NCBI GenBank assembly: GCA_030148705.1
Contig: JASBSY010000014.1
Coordinates: forward strand, 310,001 to 374,000
DNA length: 64,000 nucleotides
Direction of reading: 5' to 3'
Origin: Pukyongia sp.
GTDB taxonomy: Bacteria > Bacteroidota > Bacteroidia > Flavobacteriales > Flavobacteriaceae
The notes beneath the pieces are model-generated. The model saw only the letters and a list, made by a program, of their open reading frames with translations. It did not search any database and was not told the DNA's origin. The position numbers and the translations under genes are program-made. This document shows positions 26,576 to 34,973 of the stretch, one piece after another. The number at the start of each line of letters is the position of its first letter. Positions within the stretch are counted from its first letter, which is position 1.

Positions 26576-27640
26576 ATGGGCAATAAAGAGAAATTAATTG
26601 TGGGAATCTCTATTGGAGACCTCAATGGCATTGGAAGCGAGATCGTTTTAAAAACGTTTGAAGATTCCAGGATGCTGGAATTTTGTACCCCGGTGATATT
26701 TGCTTCGGTAAAGCTGATGTCTTACTTCATAAAAGAATATGGACTGGACATGAATGTCTACGGAATAGACAATCTCGATGCGGTTGTTCCTAAAAAGATC
26801 AACGTTTACAATGTTTGGAAGGAGCCTGTGGATGTACAATTTGGAAAGGAAGAAAAGATAATGGGGGAATATGCGATAAAATCGCTCGAAGCTGCCGTCG
26901 CTGCCCTGAAGGACAAACAGGTAGATGTACTGGTTACAGCACCTATAAATAAGTCTAATGTGCAGTCGAAGTCATTTAAATTTCCCGGACACACAGATTA
27001 CCTCGCAAAGGAACTGGGAGGGGAGAGCCTTATGCTCATGATAAGTGATGACCTGAGAATAGGATTGCTTACAGACCATGTAGCCGTTAAGGATATTTCG
27101 AGTAGTATAACCAGTTCGCTGATAGAAAAGAAAATTGAAACGATCCACAAGACGCTCATTGAGGATTTCGGCATCTCCAAACCTAAGATAGCGGTTTTAG
27201 GCATTAATCCTCATCTTGGAGACAATGGGGTAATAGGAACCGAAGATGATGAAGTGGTAGCCCCCACCCTTGAGAACATTCGAAACAATGGAAAGCTGGT
27301 ATACGGCCCCTATGCTGCCGATAGTTTCTTTGGCTCGGGCAATTATAAGAATTTCGATGCTGTAATCGCCTCTTACCACGACCAGGGATTGGTGCCTTTT
27401 AAAACACTTTCCTTTGGTAATGGTGTGAATTTTACTGCCGGATTGAACAGGATTCGCACCTCGCCGGATCACGGAACTGCCTTTGATCTGGCAGGCAAGA
27501 ACGAAGCCAATTACGAATCGTTTAAACAAGCGGTATTCGCAGCTATAGAGATCTACAGAAAGCGCAATGAATATAAGGAGTTGGCGCGCGAACCTCTCAA
27601 AATAAGTAAGAAGAAGAGTTTTGCGAAAAAGAAGCAGTAA
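26576..27640 (+). CDS. pdxA: 4-hydroxythreonine-4-phosphate dehydrogenase
   Basis: This NAD-dependent enzyme of DXP-dependent pyridoxal phosphate synthesis oxidises 4-phosphohydroxy-L-threonine. The 354-residue protein shows the PdxA blocks VGISIGDLNGIGSEI, VTAPINKSNVQSKSFKFPGHTDYLA with metal-ligand histidine, LLTDHVAVKD, GINPHLGDNG, ASYHDQGLVPFK and IRTSPDHGTAFDLAGK. Three metal-binding histidines are conserved. A Lys-rich tail ends the protein (SKKKSFAKKKQ). A transcription start for the DUF177-rpmF unit follows directly. Confidence 0.95.
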   Translation: MGNKEKLIVGISIGDLNGIGSEIVLKTFEDSRMLEFCTPVIFASVKLMSYFIKEYGLDMNVYGIDNLDAVVPKKINVYNVWKEPVDVQFGKEEKIMGEYAIKSLEAAVAALKDKQVDVLVTAPINKSNVQSKSFKFPGHTDYLAKELGGESLMLMISDDLRIGLLTDHVAVKDISSSITSSLIEKKIETIHKTLIEDFGISKPKIAVLGINPHLGDNGVIGTEDDEVVAPTLENIRNNGKLVYGPYAADSFFGSGNYKNFDAVIASYHDQGLVPFKTLSFGNGVNFTAGLNRIRTSPDHGTAFDLAGKNEANYESFKQAVFAAIEIYRKRNEYKELAREPLKISKKKSFAKKKQ

Positions 27641-27666
27641 TTCAATTTTCAATTGAAATAATTTTT

Positions 27667-27674
27667 TATCTTTG
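27667..27674 (+). promoter_or_regulatory. -7 box of the DUF177-rpmF unit
   Basis: TATCTTTG lies 42 bases before the DUF177 ATG and just after the pdxA stop. The -33 position lacks a clear TTTG. Confidence 0.5.
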
Positions 27675-27716
27675 CAGCCCTTTTAATTAGGGATTAGCAG
27701 ATTAACTGGTGTGACA

Positions 27717-28259
27717 ATGGAGGAACTGAAAGAATTTACTATTCCTTTTATAGGACTCAAATTAGGAGAACACCGGTTTAATTTTGAATTGACAAACACG
27801 TTCTTTGAGCATTTTGGATACGATGAGTTTGATCATGCGAAGATCAATCTTGAAGTATTGCTTGACAAGAAGACCACCTTGCTGGACATTAATCTAAGTT
27901 TTGAGGGTGTTGTAGGGGTTTCCTGCGATATCACAAATGAGCCTTTCGACCAGGCGATTTCCGGCACCTACGATTTTGTAGTAAAGTTTGGGGAAACCTA
28001 CGATGATGAAAACGATGATCTTCTTATTTTACCCCATGGTAGTCATGAGGTGAACATCCAGCAGTACATATACGAATCCGTCGTTTTAGCAGTGCCCACC
28101 CGAAGAATTCACCCGGGAGTTATAGACGGGACACTGAAAAGCGAAATACTCGATAAATTAAAAGAACTCAGCCCGAAGAAACCGTTAAACAGCACAACGG
28201 AGGGCGAAAATACAGATCCCAGATGGGACGAATTAAAGAAACTATTAACGGATAAATAA
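27717..28259 (+). CDS. DUF177 (YceD-like) protein
   Basis: This 180-residue acidic protein belongs to DUF177, a family almost always encoded just before rpmF and linked to 23S rRNA or large-subunit maturation. It has the conserved LEVLLDKKTTLLDINLSFEG and ITNEPFDQAISG blocks, although the usual CxxC pairs of the zinc-binding forms are absent. Its acidic middle (EEN/DDEND) and C-terminal DPRWDELKKLL helix are typical. A GTG at 27711 is also in frame; the ATG at 27717 was preferred. The nine-base gap to rpmF supports joint transcription. Confidence 0.88.
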   Translation: MEELKEFTIPFIGLKLGEHRFNFELTNTFFEHFGYDEFDHAKINLEVLLDKKTTLLDINLSFEGVVGVSCDITNEPFDQAISGTYDFVVKFGETYDDENDDLLILPHGSHEVNIQQYIYESVVLAVPTRRIHPGVIDGTLKSEILDKLKELSPKKPLNSTTEGENTDPRWDELKKLLTDK

Positions 28260-28268
28260 AGAATAGTA

Positions 28269-28466
28269 ATGGCACATCCTAAAAGAAAAATCTCCAAGAC
28301 CAGAAGAGATAAAAGACGCACGCATTACAAAGCATCACATCAGCAAATTGCTACCGATCCAACGACCGGAGAAGCACATTTGTATCACAGAGCTCACTGG
28401 CACGAAGGTAAACTGTATTACCGAGGTCAGGTGGTAATCGATGCTACTGAAGAAGTAGAGGCGTAA
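28269..28466 (+). CDS. rpmF: 50S ribosomal protein L32
   Basis: This small basic large-subunit protein has 65 residues and begins [20 protein letters not shown], the unmistakable L32 start. The zinc-binding cysteines of some L32 forms are absent, as in other Bacteroidota. It is followed by a strong terminator, so the DUF177-rpmF unit ends here. Confidence 0.97.
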   Translation: MAHPKRKISKTRRDKRRTHYKASHQQIATDPTTGEAHLYHRAHWHEGKLYYRGQVVIDATEEVEA

Positions 28467-28486
28467 GACTTTGCATCATAATATAT

Positions 28487-28520
28487 AAACTCTCACGAAA
28501 TATCGTATTTGTGAGAGTTT
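28487..28520 (+). terminator. Rho-independent terminator after rpmF
   Basis: AAACTCTCAC (28487-28496) pairs perfectly with GTGAGAGTTT (28511-28520) and is followed by TTTTATTT. Confidence 0.85.
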
Positions 28521-28640
28521 TTTTATTTACCTTAAATCACTCAAATTATCTTAAAACCGAAAGGATTTTGATGATTTTTTAGTAATTTTCGCAACTTTTA
28601 AGGTGTTTTTCAACCTTTTCAGTGAATTTAAGATAACCGT

Positions 28641-29639
28641 ATGGGCAAAATCACAGCAGCCATCACAGCTGTAGGCGGGTACATTCCGGATTATGTATTG
28701 ACAAATCAAATCCTGGAAACCATGGTCGATACAAACGATGAATGGATCACAACCAGGACCGGAATCAAGGAACGAAGAATTTTAAAGGAAGAAGGCAAGG
28801 GCACCTCCTTTCTGGCTATTCAGGCAGCTAACGACCTGATAAAGAAAAACGGCATAGACCCCGCAGGTATTGATATGGTCATCATGGCGACAGCCACACC
28901 GGATATGCCGGTTGCCGTCACCGGAGTATATGTTGCCACTCAAATTGGCGCTGTTAATGCATTTTCCTACGATCTTACTGCCGCATGTTCGAGCTTTCTC
29001 TACGGCATGTCGATTGCCTCATCGTATATAGAATCCGGTCGCTACAAGAAAGTTTTACTTATCGGTGCCGATAAAATGTCCTCCATAATCGACTACGAAG
29101 ACCGAACAACCTGTATCATCTTTGGTGATGGCGCCGGAGCAGTTCTGTTCGAGCCAAACCCCGAGGGTTACGGGCTGCGCGATGAAATATTAAAGAGCGA
29201 CGGAATAGGAAGACAGAGCTTGAAAATCGACGCCGGAGGCTCAATCCTGCCGGCCAATGAAGAAACGGTTCGGAATAAACAACATTATGTCTTCCAGGAT
29301 GGAAAGACTGTTTTTAAGTTTGCCGTCTCCAACATGGCAGATGTGAGTGAACGTATCATGCAACGAAATAATTTAACCGGCGACGACGTGGATTGGCTGG
29401 TACCCCATCAGGCTAACAAGCGCATAATCGATGCAACCGCAAAACGAATGGGGCTGCCTGAAGAGAAAGTGATGATTAATATTCACAAATACGGGAATAC
29501 TACATCGGCCACTTTACCCCTCTGTCTGGTGGATTACGAAAAACAACTTAAAAAAGGTGATAATCTGGTATTCGCTTCCTTTGGTGGAGGCTTTACCTGG
29601 GGATCGGTCTATCTAAAATGGGCCTATGACCCTAAATAA
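28641..29639 (+). CDS. fabH: 3-oxoacyl-ACP synthase III
   Basis: This enzyme condenses an acyl-CoA primer with malonyl-ACP to start fatty acid synthesis. The 332-residue thiolase-fold protein has catalytic Cys116 in TAACSSFLYG, the histidine in VPHQANKRI and the asparagine in YGNTTSATLPL. Bacteroidota use branched primers as well as acetyl-CoA, so iso-fatty acid starts are possible. It sits after the rpmF terminator and is followed 25 bases later by accB. Confidence 0.95.
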   Translation: MGKITAAITAVGGYIPDYVLTNQILETMVDTNDEWITTRTGIKERRILKEEGKGTSFLAIQAANDLIKKNGIDPAGIDMVIMATATPDMPVAVTGVYVATQIGAVNAFSYDLTAACSSFLYGMSIASSYIESGRYKKVLLIGADKMSSIIDYEDRTTCIIFGDGAGAVLFEPNPEGYGLRDEILKSDGIGRQSLKIDAGGSILPANEETVRNKQHYVFQDGKTVFKFAVSNMADVSERIMQRNNLTGDDVDWLVPHQANKRIIDATAKRMGLPEEKVMINIHKYGNTTSATLPLCLVDYEKQLKKGDNLVFASFGGGFTWGSVYLKWAYDPK

Positions 29640-29664
29640 CAATTGAATCTGAAAACCAATCATT

Positions 29665-30156
29665 ATGGACTTAAAAGAAATTCAAAATTTAATCAAGTTT
29701 GTCGCTAAATCGGGAGCGAACGAGGTAAAGTTAGAGATGGACGATATAAAGATCACTATCAGAACCGGTGAACCGGATGGTGGGAAGACCGAAACCACTT
29801 ACATTCAGCACGTACCCTCAATGCCCAGTACTCCTCAGCCACAACCTTCTGCAGTTCCTGCGGCAACAGAAGCCGCGGCTCCAAAGGCCGCTGAGGGTTC
29901 CGAAGAGAATTCAAAACTAATAACCGTTAAGTCTCCTATAATTGGTACATTCTATCGCAAGCCGGCCCCGGATAAACCCGTTTTTGTGGAGGTTGGAGAC
30001 AGCGTGGGGATAGGAGATGTATTGTGCGTTATCGAGGCAATGAAATTGTTTAACGAGATTGAAAGTGAAGTGTCAGGGAAAATAGTAAAAGTTTTAGTGG
30101 ACGATTCGAGCCCGGTAGAGTTCGATCAGCCATTGTTCCTGGTGGACCCTTCATAA
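29665..30156 (+). CDS. accB: Biotin carboxyl carrier protein of acetyl-CoA carboxylase
   Basis: This 163-residue protein carries the biotin that moves CO2 between the carboxylase and transferase parts of acetyl-CoA carboxylase. It has an N-terminal helical/strand region (1-45), a Pro/Ala/Gln-rich flexible linker (about 48-85) and the biotinyl domain (about 88-163). The biotinylated residue is Lys127 in IEAMKLFNEIE. It lies between fabH and accC in one direction, so priming and malonyl-CoA supply are co-expressed. Confidence 0.96.
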   Translation: MDLKEIQNLIKFVAKSGANEVKLEMDDIKITIRTGEPDGGKTETTYIQHVPSMPSTPQPQPSAVPAATEAAAPKAAEGSEENSKLITVKSPIIGTFYRKPAPDKPVFVEVGDSVGIGDVLCVIEAMKLFNEIESEVSGKIVKVLVDDSSPVEFDQPLFLVDPS

Positions 30157-30219
30157 GTGATAATGAATAATTACGCTTGCTGTTTATACAGATAGTTTAG
30201 TTCAGAAATTTGAGAAAAT

Positions 30220-31578
30220 ATGTTCAAAAAGATACTAATTGCCAATAGAGGTGAGATTGCGCTTAGAATTATACGAACCTGTAAGGAGATGGGAATTAAG
30301 ACCGTGGCAGTATATTCCACGGCCGATCAGGAAAGTCTTCACGTAAAGTTTGCTGATGAAGCGGTTTGTATTGGGCCTGCACCCAGCTCTGAAAGCTATC
30401 TTAAGATGGTAAACATCATTTCGGCTGCGGAGATCACCAATGCAGATGCCATTCACCCGGGCTACGGATTTCTTTCTGAAAATGCCAAATTCTCCAAGAT
30501 CTGCGAGGAACACGATATTAAGTTTATTGGTGCATCCCCGGAAATGATCGAACGAATGGGTGATAAGGCAATGGCCAAGGCTACAATGAAAGCAGCAGGG
30601 GTTCCCTGTGTGCCCGGTAGCGATGGCGTTATCCCGGATTTTGAAACCTGTAAAAAGCTTGCAAAGGAAACCGGCTACCCGGTTATGCTGAAAGCCAGCG
30701 CCGGAGGAGGAGGAAAGGGAATGCGAGCCGTATGGAAGGAAGAAAAACTTCAGGAAGCTTGGGAATCCGCCCGGCAGGAAAGTAAGGCTGCCTTTGGAAA
30801 CGACGATATGTACATGGAAAAACTCATCGAAGAACCAAGACATATCGAGATTCAAATCGTGGGCGACAGCACGGGAAGAGCCTGTCATTTAAGTGAGCGA
30901 GACTGCTCGATCCAGAGACGACACCAAAAACTCACCGAAGAAACACCCAGCCCGTTCATGACCAAGAAACTTAGGAATGACATGGGTATGGCAGCGGTGA
31001 AGGCCGCCGAATATATCAAGTACGAAGGCGCCGGCACGGTCGAATTCCTGGTCGACAAGAACCGGAATTTCTACTTTATGGAGATGAATACAAGGATACA
31101 GGTAGAGCATCCTATTACCGAACAGGTGATAGATTTCGACCTAATCCGCGAGCAGATCCTTGTTGCAGCAGGAGTACCTATTTCAGGTAAGCATTACACT
31201 CCAAACTTGCACTCCATCGAATGTCGCATCAACGCAGAAGACCCTTATAACGATTTCAGACCGTCACCGGGAAGGATTACAACCTTACATGCGCCGGGAG
31301 GCCATGGCGTAAGATTGGATACCCATGTGTATGCGGGCTATGTAATTCCTCCAAATTACGATTCGATGATCGCAAAACTCATCACGACCGCTCAAACCAG
31401 GGATGAGGCTATCAATAAGATGAAGCGAGCCCTGGACGAATTCGTGATAGAAGGCATAAAGACCACCATTCCGTTTCACAGGCAATTGATGGATCACCCC
31501 GACTACGTAGCCGGAAACTATACAACTGCTTTTATGAACGATTGGAAGATGGAAACACCTTCCGAAGAGGACGAATAG
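30220..31578 (+). CDS. accC: Biotin carboxylase subunit of acetyl-CoA carboxylase
   Basis: This ATP-grasp enzyme carboxylates the biotin on AccB using bicarbonate. The 452-residue protein starts [22 protein letters not shown]. It has the glycine-rich ATP loop [12 protein letters not shown], the [12 protein letters not shown] block, the metal-binding [14 protein letters not shown] segment and the C-terminal biotin carboxylase domain ([15 protein letters not shown]). A hairpin terminator at 31598-31643 closes the fabH-accB-accC unit. Confidence 0.97.
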   Translation: MFKKILIANRGEIALRIIRTCKEMGIKTVAVYSTADQESLHVKFADEAVCIGPAPSSESYLKMVNIISAAEITNADAIHPGYGFLSENAKFSKICEEHDIKFIGASPEMIERMGDKAMAKATMKAAGVPCVPGSDGVIPDFETCKKLAKETGYPVMLKASAGGGGKGMRAVWKEEKLQEAWESARQESKAAFGNDDMYMEKLIEEPRHIEIQIVGDSTGRACHLSERDCSIQRRHQKLTEETPSPFMTKKLRNDMGMAAVKAAEYIKYEGAGTVEFLVDKNRNFYFMEMNTRIQVEHPITEQVIDFDLIREQILVAAGVPISGKHYTPNLHSIECRINAEDPYNDFRPSPGRITTLHAPGGHGVRLDTHVYAGYVIPPNYDSMIAKLITTAQTRDEAINKMKRALDEFVIEGIKTTIPFHRQLMDHPDYVAGNYTTAFMNDWKMETPSEEDE

Positions 31579-31597
31579 TTTTAAAACATTCAATTTT

Positions 31598-31649
31598 GAG
31601 CCAAATTCAGTGATTTTTAAGCTAAAATCGACGAATTTGGCTCTTTTTT
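31598..31649 (+). terminator. Long hairpin terminator after accC
   Basis: GAGCCAAATTC (31598-31608) pairs exactly with GAATTTGGCTC (31633-31643), and GATTTT (31612-31617) pairs with AAAATC (31624-31629) inside it. Six Ts follow immediately. Confidence 0.85.
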
Positions 31650-31675
31650 GTTGATATTTCGCGCAAATTACCACT

Positions 31676-32803
31676 ATGAATTTATCCTATTGGGAACGAA
31701 ACAGCTGGTTTGAAGATATCGACTACGCAATAATAGGCAGTGGGATCGTGGGACTTAATTGTGCATTAGCCCTCCGTAGCCGGTTTCCCAAAGCCAGGAT
31801 TGTAGTCTTCGAACGGGGAATGTTACCCAGCGGAGCAAGTACCAAGAACGCAGGCTTCGCCTGTTTTGGCAGTGTTTCTGAAATCCTTGAAGACCTTAAA
31901 ACACATACAGAAGAAGAAGTAATTCAATTGGTGCGCGACCGAGTGGCCGGGCTACAACTTCTTAGGGATAATCTCGGAGACAGCGCGATTGGATTTAAAG
32001 CTTTTGGAGGATATGAACTTTTTCTGAAGGATAAGCCGGAGTTTTTCAACCTATGTGTAGAGGCGATTCCGAGAATCAATGAAATGCTAAAAGAAGTGTT
32101 TTATGGCCAAAATGAGGTGTTTTCAGTAAAAAAAGACCATTTTTCTTTCAAAAACACCCAAAAAGAACTCATTTTTAATCGTTTTGAAGCTCAGCTCGAT
32201 ACTGGCGCAATGATGCGGGCGCTCATAAAAAAAGCATACGAAAAAGACATTTTAATAGTCAATAATGCAAAAATCGAGTCATTTTATGCCGAAAATGATC
32301 AAATTTTGCTGAAAATGGACAGTTTTGACCCTATTTTGGCTAAAAAGTTATTCATCGCCACCAATGGCTTCGCAAAAGAGCTTATTGATGCAGCGGTAAG
32401 TCCGGCACGAGCACAGGTTTTAATCACGAAACCCATAAAGGATCTTCATATAAAAGGGACGTTTCATTTAGACAGAGGGTATTACTATTTTAGAAATATA
32501 AACGACAGAATTCTACTGGGCGGTGGCCGTAACCTTGACTTTTCAGCAGAAGAGACCAGTGAAATGGGAGTTACAGCGCTAGTTCAGGAACACCTTACTG
32601 AGTTGCTGCGCACAACAATTCTACCGGACAGCCCGTTTATCATAGACCGGCAATGGAGTGGAATCATGGGCGTGGGTAGTCGTAAAAAACCCATAATTAA
32701 GAAATTAGCCACAAATGTTTACTGCGGGGTGCGATTGGGTGGAATGGGAGTGGCTATTGGCAGCTCTGTTGGTAAACAACTGGCCGATCTTGTAAATAGC
32801 TGA
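31676..32803 (+). CDS. FAD-dependent oxidoreductase, DAO family
   Basis: This 375-residue protein resembles glycine and D-amino acid oxidases. It has the FAD-binding fold at residues 17-50 (AIIGSGIVGLNCALALRS ... VVFERG), the second dinucleotide contact SGASTKNAGFACFG and the C-terminal GVRLGGMGVAIGSSVGKQLA. The substrate is not predictable. A stretch of the gene (about 32080-32350) is clearly more AT-rich than the flanks and gives a Lys/Phe/Asn-rich segment. Its stop TGA shares one base with the ATG of mtgA. Confidence 0.88.
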   Translation: MNLSYWERNSWFEDIDYAIIGSGIVGLNCALALRSRFPKARIVVFERGMLPSGASTKNAGFACFGSVSEILEDLKTHTEEEVIQLVRDRVAGLQLLRDNLGDSAIGFKAFGGYELFLKDKPEFFNLCVEAIPRINEMLKEVFYGQNEVFSVKKDHFSFKNTQKELIFNRFEAQLDTGAMMRALIKKAYEKDILIVNNAKIESFYAENDQILLKMDSFDPILAKKLFIATNGFAKELIDAAVSPARAQVLITKPIKDLHIKGTFHLDRGYYYFRNINDRILLGGGRNLDFSAEETSEMGVTALVQEHLTELLRTTILPDSPFIIDRQWSGIMGVGSRKKPIIKKLATNVYCGVRLGGMGVAIGSSVGKQLADLVNS

Positions 32804-33489
32804 TGATAAAGAAAATTCTGCGATTCCTGTTTAAGACCTTGTTGTGGTTCGTTGGCCTCAGCGTGCTGCTGGTGTTAATCTACAGATTTGTGCCGGTACC
32901 ATTTACTCCTTTAATGGGAATTCGCTATTTCGACTCAGATTCCAATAAACAAATACACCATGATTGGGTGCCTATTTCAGATATTTCCAAGGCTATACAA
33001 CTAGCGGTAATCTGCTCAGAGGATCAAAATTTCTTACAGCATAAAGGCTTTGATTACGAGGCCATAAGAAAGGCCTACGACAACAATAAAACAGGCAAGC
33101 GCTTAAAAGGAGGAAGTACTATTTCACAGCAAACCGCCAAGAACGTATTTTTATGGCCAAAACGGAGTTGGATGAGAAAAGGTATGGAAGCATATTTTAC
33201 ATTTTTGATCGAACTAATCTGGAGTAAAGAACGAATCCTGGAGGTATACCTTAACAGTATCGAGATGGGAGACGGGGTATACGGGGTGGAGGCGGCTTCT
33301 CAATACTGGTTTGGGAAATCGGCTCACAAGCTCAGTTCTCACGAAGCTGCTTCGATAGCAGCCATACTACCTAATCCAAGGGTATACAAGGCTTCCCCGA
33401 GATCTCCATTTTTAGAAAGAAGAAAGCTGTGGATTTTACTTCAGATGCAAAATTATGGTACATTTACTCTAGTGAAAACACCTAAATGA
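32803..33489 (+). CDS. mtgA: Monofunctional peptidoglycan glycosyltransferase
   Basis: This GT51 enzyme polymerises lipid II into glycan strands without a transpeptidase domain. The 228-residue protein has an N-terminal membrane helix (about 5-30), the catalytic glutamate in ICSEDQNFLQHKGFD, the KGGSTISQQTAKNVFL block and EVYLNSIEMGDGVYGVEAAS, all standard GT51 motifs. The end carries the AILPNPRVYKASP motif. It is coupled to the genes on both sides (1- and 4-base overlaps). Confidence 0.95.
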   Translation: MIKKILRFLFKTLLWFVGLSVLLVLIYRFVPVPFTPLMGIRYFDSDSNKQIHHDWVPISDISKAIQLAVICSEDQNFLQHKGFDYEAIRKAYDNNKTGKRLKGGSTISQQTAKNVFLWPKRSWMRKGMEAYFTFLIELIWSKERILEVYLNSIEMGDGVYGVEAASQYWFGKSAHKLSSHEAASIAAILPNPRVYKASPRSPFLERRKLWILLQMQNYGTFTLVKTPK

Positions 33490-33944
33490 CCACCCGGGAA
33501 CTCAAAGCACAATTACTGCAGCATTGTCAGAACTTTTTAAATAACCGCTTTATGAAGGTTAAGAAGAGTATTGCCGATATTGAAGAATCCTTACTCGAAG
33601 AAGATAAAAGTTCGGCGGGGGACAAACATGAAACAGGACGCGCCATGTTGCAGATAGACAGAGAAAACGCCGGGAAACAGCTAATGGAGATAGAAAATGT
33701 TCAGCAACTCCTGCGAAAAATTGATATCACTATGACTTCAGATTACGCGCGCCTGGGCAGTCTCATTTACACAAACCAAGGCAATTATTTTATCAGTCTA
33801 TCCTTAGGAGCAGTGACCATAGGAAAGACTCCTTATTTCTGTATCGCGCTCAATTCACCAATCGGCACATTAATTTCCGGAAAACGTAAAGGTGACGAAT
33901 TTTCCTTTAATGACAGAAAATTTGTCGTTTCCGGGGTAAAATAG
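33486..33944 (+). CDS. GreA/GreB-like protein
   Basis: This 152-residue protein resembles transcript-cleavage factors GreA/GreB, with an N-terminal helical hairpin (about 1-80: ELKAQLLQHCQNFLNNRFMKVKKSIADIEESLLEE) and a C-terminal beta domain (about 90-152). The helical tip has EEDKSSAGDKHETGRAM, an acidic region suited to the RNA polymerase secondary channel. Related flavobacterial proteins are often misnamed 3-oxoacyl-ACP synthase. Direct action on polymerase is an inference. It overlaps mtgA by four bases and faces the ABC ATPase gene one base away. Confidence 0.75.
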   Translation: MTTRELKAQLLQHCQNFLNNRFMKVKKSIADIEESLLEEDKSSAGDKHETGRAMLQIDRENAGKQLMEIENVQQLLRKIDITMTSDYARLGSLIYTNQGNYFISLSLGAVTIGKTPYFCIALNSPIGTLISGKRKGDEFSFNDRKFVVSGVK

Positions 33945-33945
33945 C

Positions 33946-34890
33946 TCAGTTTTGAGTCAAAAACACTGTTTTTCCATTCAAAATGGCCGTTTTATTAATA
34001 AAAAACACCTCTTTGTTTTCCCACATTGCCCGGATTAAATAATGGGAGCCCTGAAAATAGCTCTCGATTGCTTTGACTTGCATGGCAGTTTTCTCTGCGG
34101 AAACTATTAGTTGGTGTGGAAACAAAATAAGTTTCTCAGACCCGGCCTTACCGGAAAACAATGCTGCCGGCAACTCATTTACCTCATCGAAGAACCCCCC
34201 CTGGTATTCATTCTCCACATTGTGATATATATTTTCGGGACTTCCGAATGCTTCGATCCTGCCTTGTTTAAGGATACATAAGGTATCGGCATAGCCAAGG
34301 GCTTCCGAGGCATCGTGGGTTGCCGTTACACAACTGATATTGTTAGCTTTCAAGTAACTGTAAATACTTCGTCTTAGTTTATTTTTTCTGAAGGTGTCTA
34401 TATGGCTGAAAGGCTCATCCAACAGCAGTAACTGAGGTCTCTTAGCCAGGGCTTTGGCAAGGGCCACCCGCTGCTTTTGTCCGCCACTTAAGCTTTTCAC
34501 TCTGGTGTTAATAAAATCGGAAAGGCCAACAATGGCAAGCAGCTCCTCAACTCTGGCCGCATCCTTTTCGATTTCTGTTCGGCCGAGGTGTTCAGCAATA
34601 TTTTCGGCCACAGAGGTAAATGGCATCAGGTCGAATTCCTGGGGAACAAATTTTATAAATGATTCCCCGGGAACAAGATTATAGTCTGGCCCGAGCAAGG
34701 CCGTATTGTCCCAATGAATAGTACCATGCTTTAAGGTAAGCAATCCAAAGATCAATTTTAGAAGCGTTGTTTTACCGCAGCCGCTCTCTCCCAATACGGC
34801 CAGCTGCTCTCCTTTCTTTAATTTGAAGGAGACATTATTTAAAACCTCCGCAGAGGAATAGGAAAACGAATTGATCGCTACTTCCAGCAT
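33946..34890 (-). CDS. Orphan ABC transporter ATP-binding protein
   Basis: This is a 314-residue ATPase subunit. Walker A is GESGCGKTT (from residue 34), the signature LSGGQKQR and Walker B LLLLDEPFSHID follow, and the H-loop is in VTATHDASEAL. After residue 230 comes a 75-90-residue extension that could form a TOBE-like regulatory domain, as in Fe3+ or polyamine importers. No permease or binding protein gene is adjacent, so the substrate is unknown. Hairpin-forming sequences lie in its last 45 bases. Confidence 0.9.
   Translation of the reverse strand: MLEVAINSFSYSSAEVLNNVSFKLKKGEQLAVLGESGCGKTTLLKLIFGLLTLKHGTIHWDNTALLGPDYNLVPGESFIKFVPQEFDLMPFTSVAENIAEHLGRTEIEKDAARVEELLAIVGLSDFINTRVKSLSGGQKQRVALAKALAKRPQLLLLDEPFSHIDTFRKNKLRRSIYSYLKANNISCVTATHDASEALGYADTLCILKQGRIEAFGSPENIYHNVENEYQGGFFDEVNELPAALFSGKAGSEKLILFPHQLIVSAEKTAMQVKAIESYFQGSHYLIRAMWENKEVFFINKTAILNGKTVFLTQN
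33949..33986. repeat. Cluster of three short inverted repeats
   Basis: TTTTGA-G-TCAAAA (33950-33962), AAAAACA-C-TGTTTTT (33959-33973) and CCATT-CAA-AATGG (33974-33986) follow one another inside the last codons of the ABC gene. They lie just after the stop of the Gre-like gene on the other strand and may end transcription of the plus-strand operon. Confidence 0.4.
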
Positions 34891-34973
34891 TTGAAAAGGT
34901 TAAAGAGACCGTCGCGATTCACACTGATGAAATCGGGCGGCCTCTGCTACGTTAGTGAATAATTTAAACGGAA

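Noticed and set aside
30235-30888. Minus-strand 217-residue frame within accC
   Set aside because: It is an antisense shadow of a highly conserved gene with no start signal or family match.
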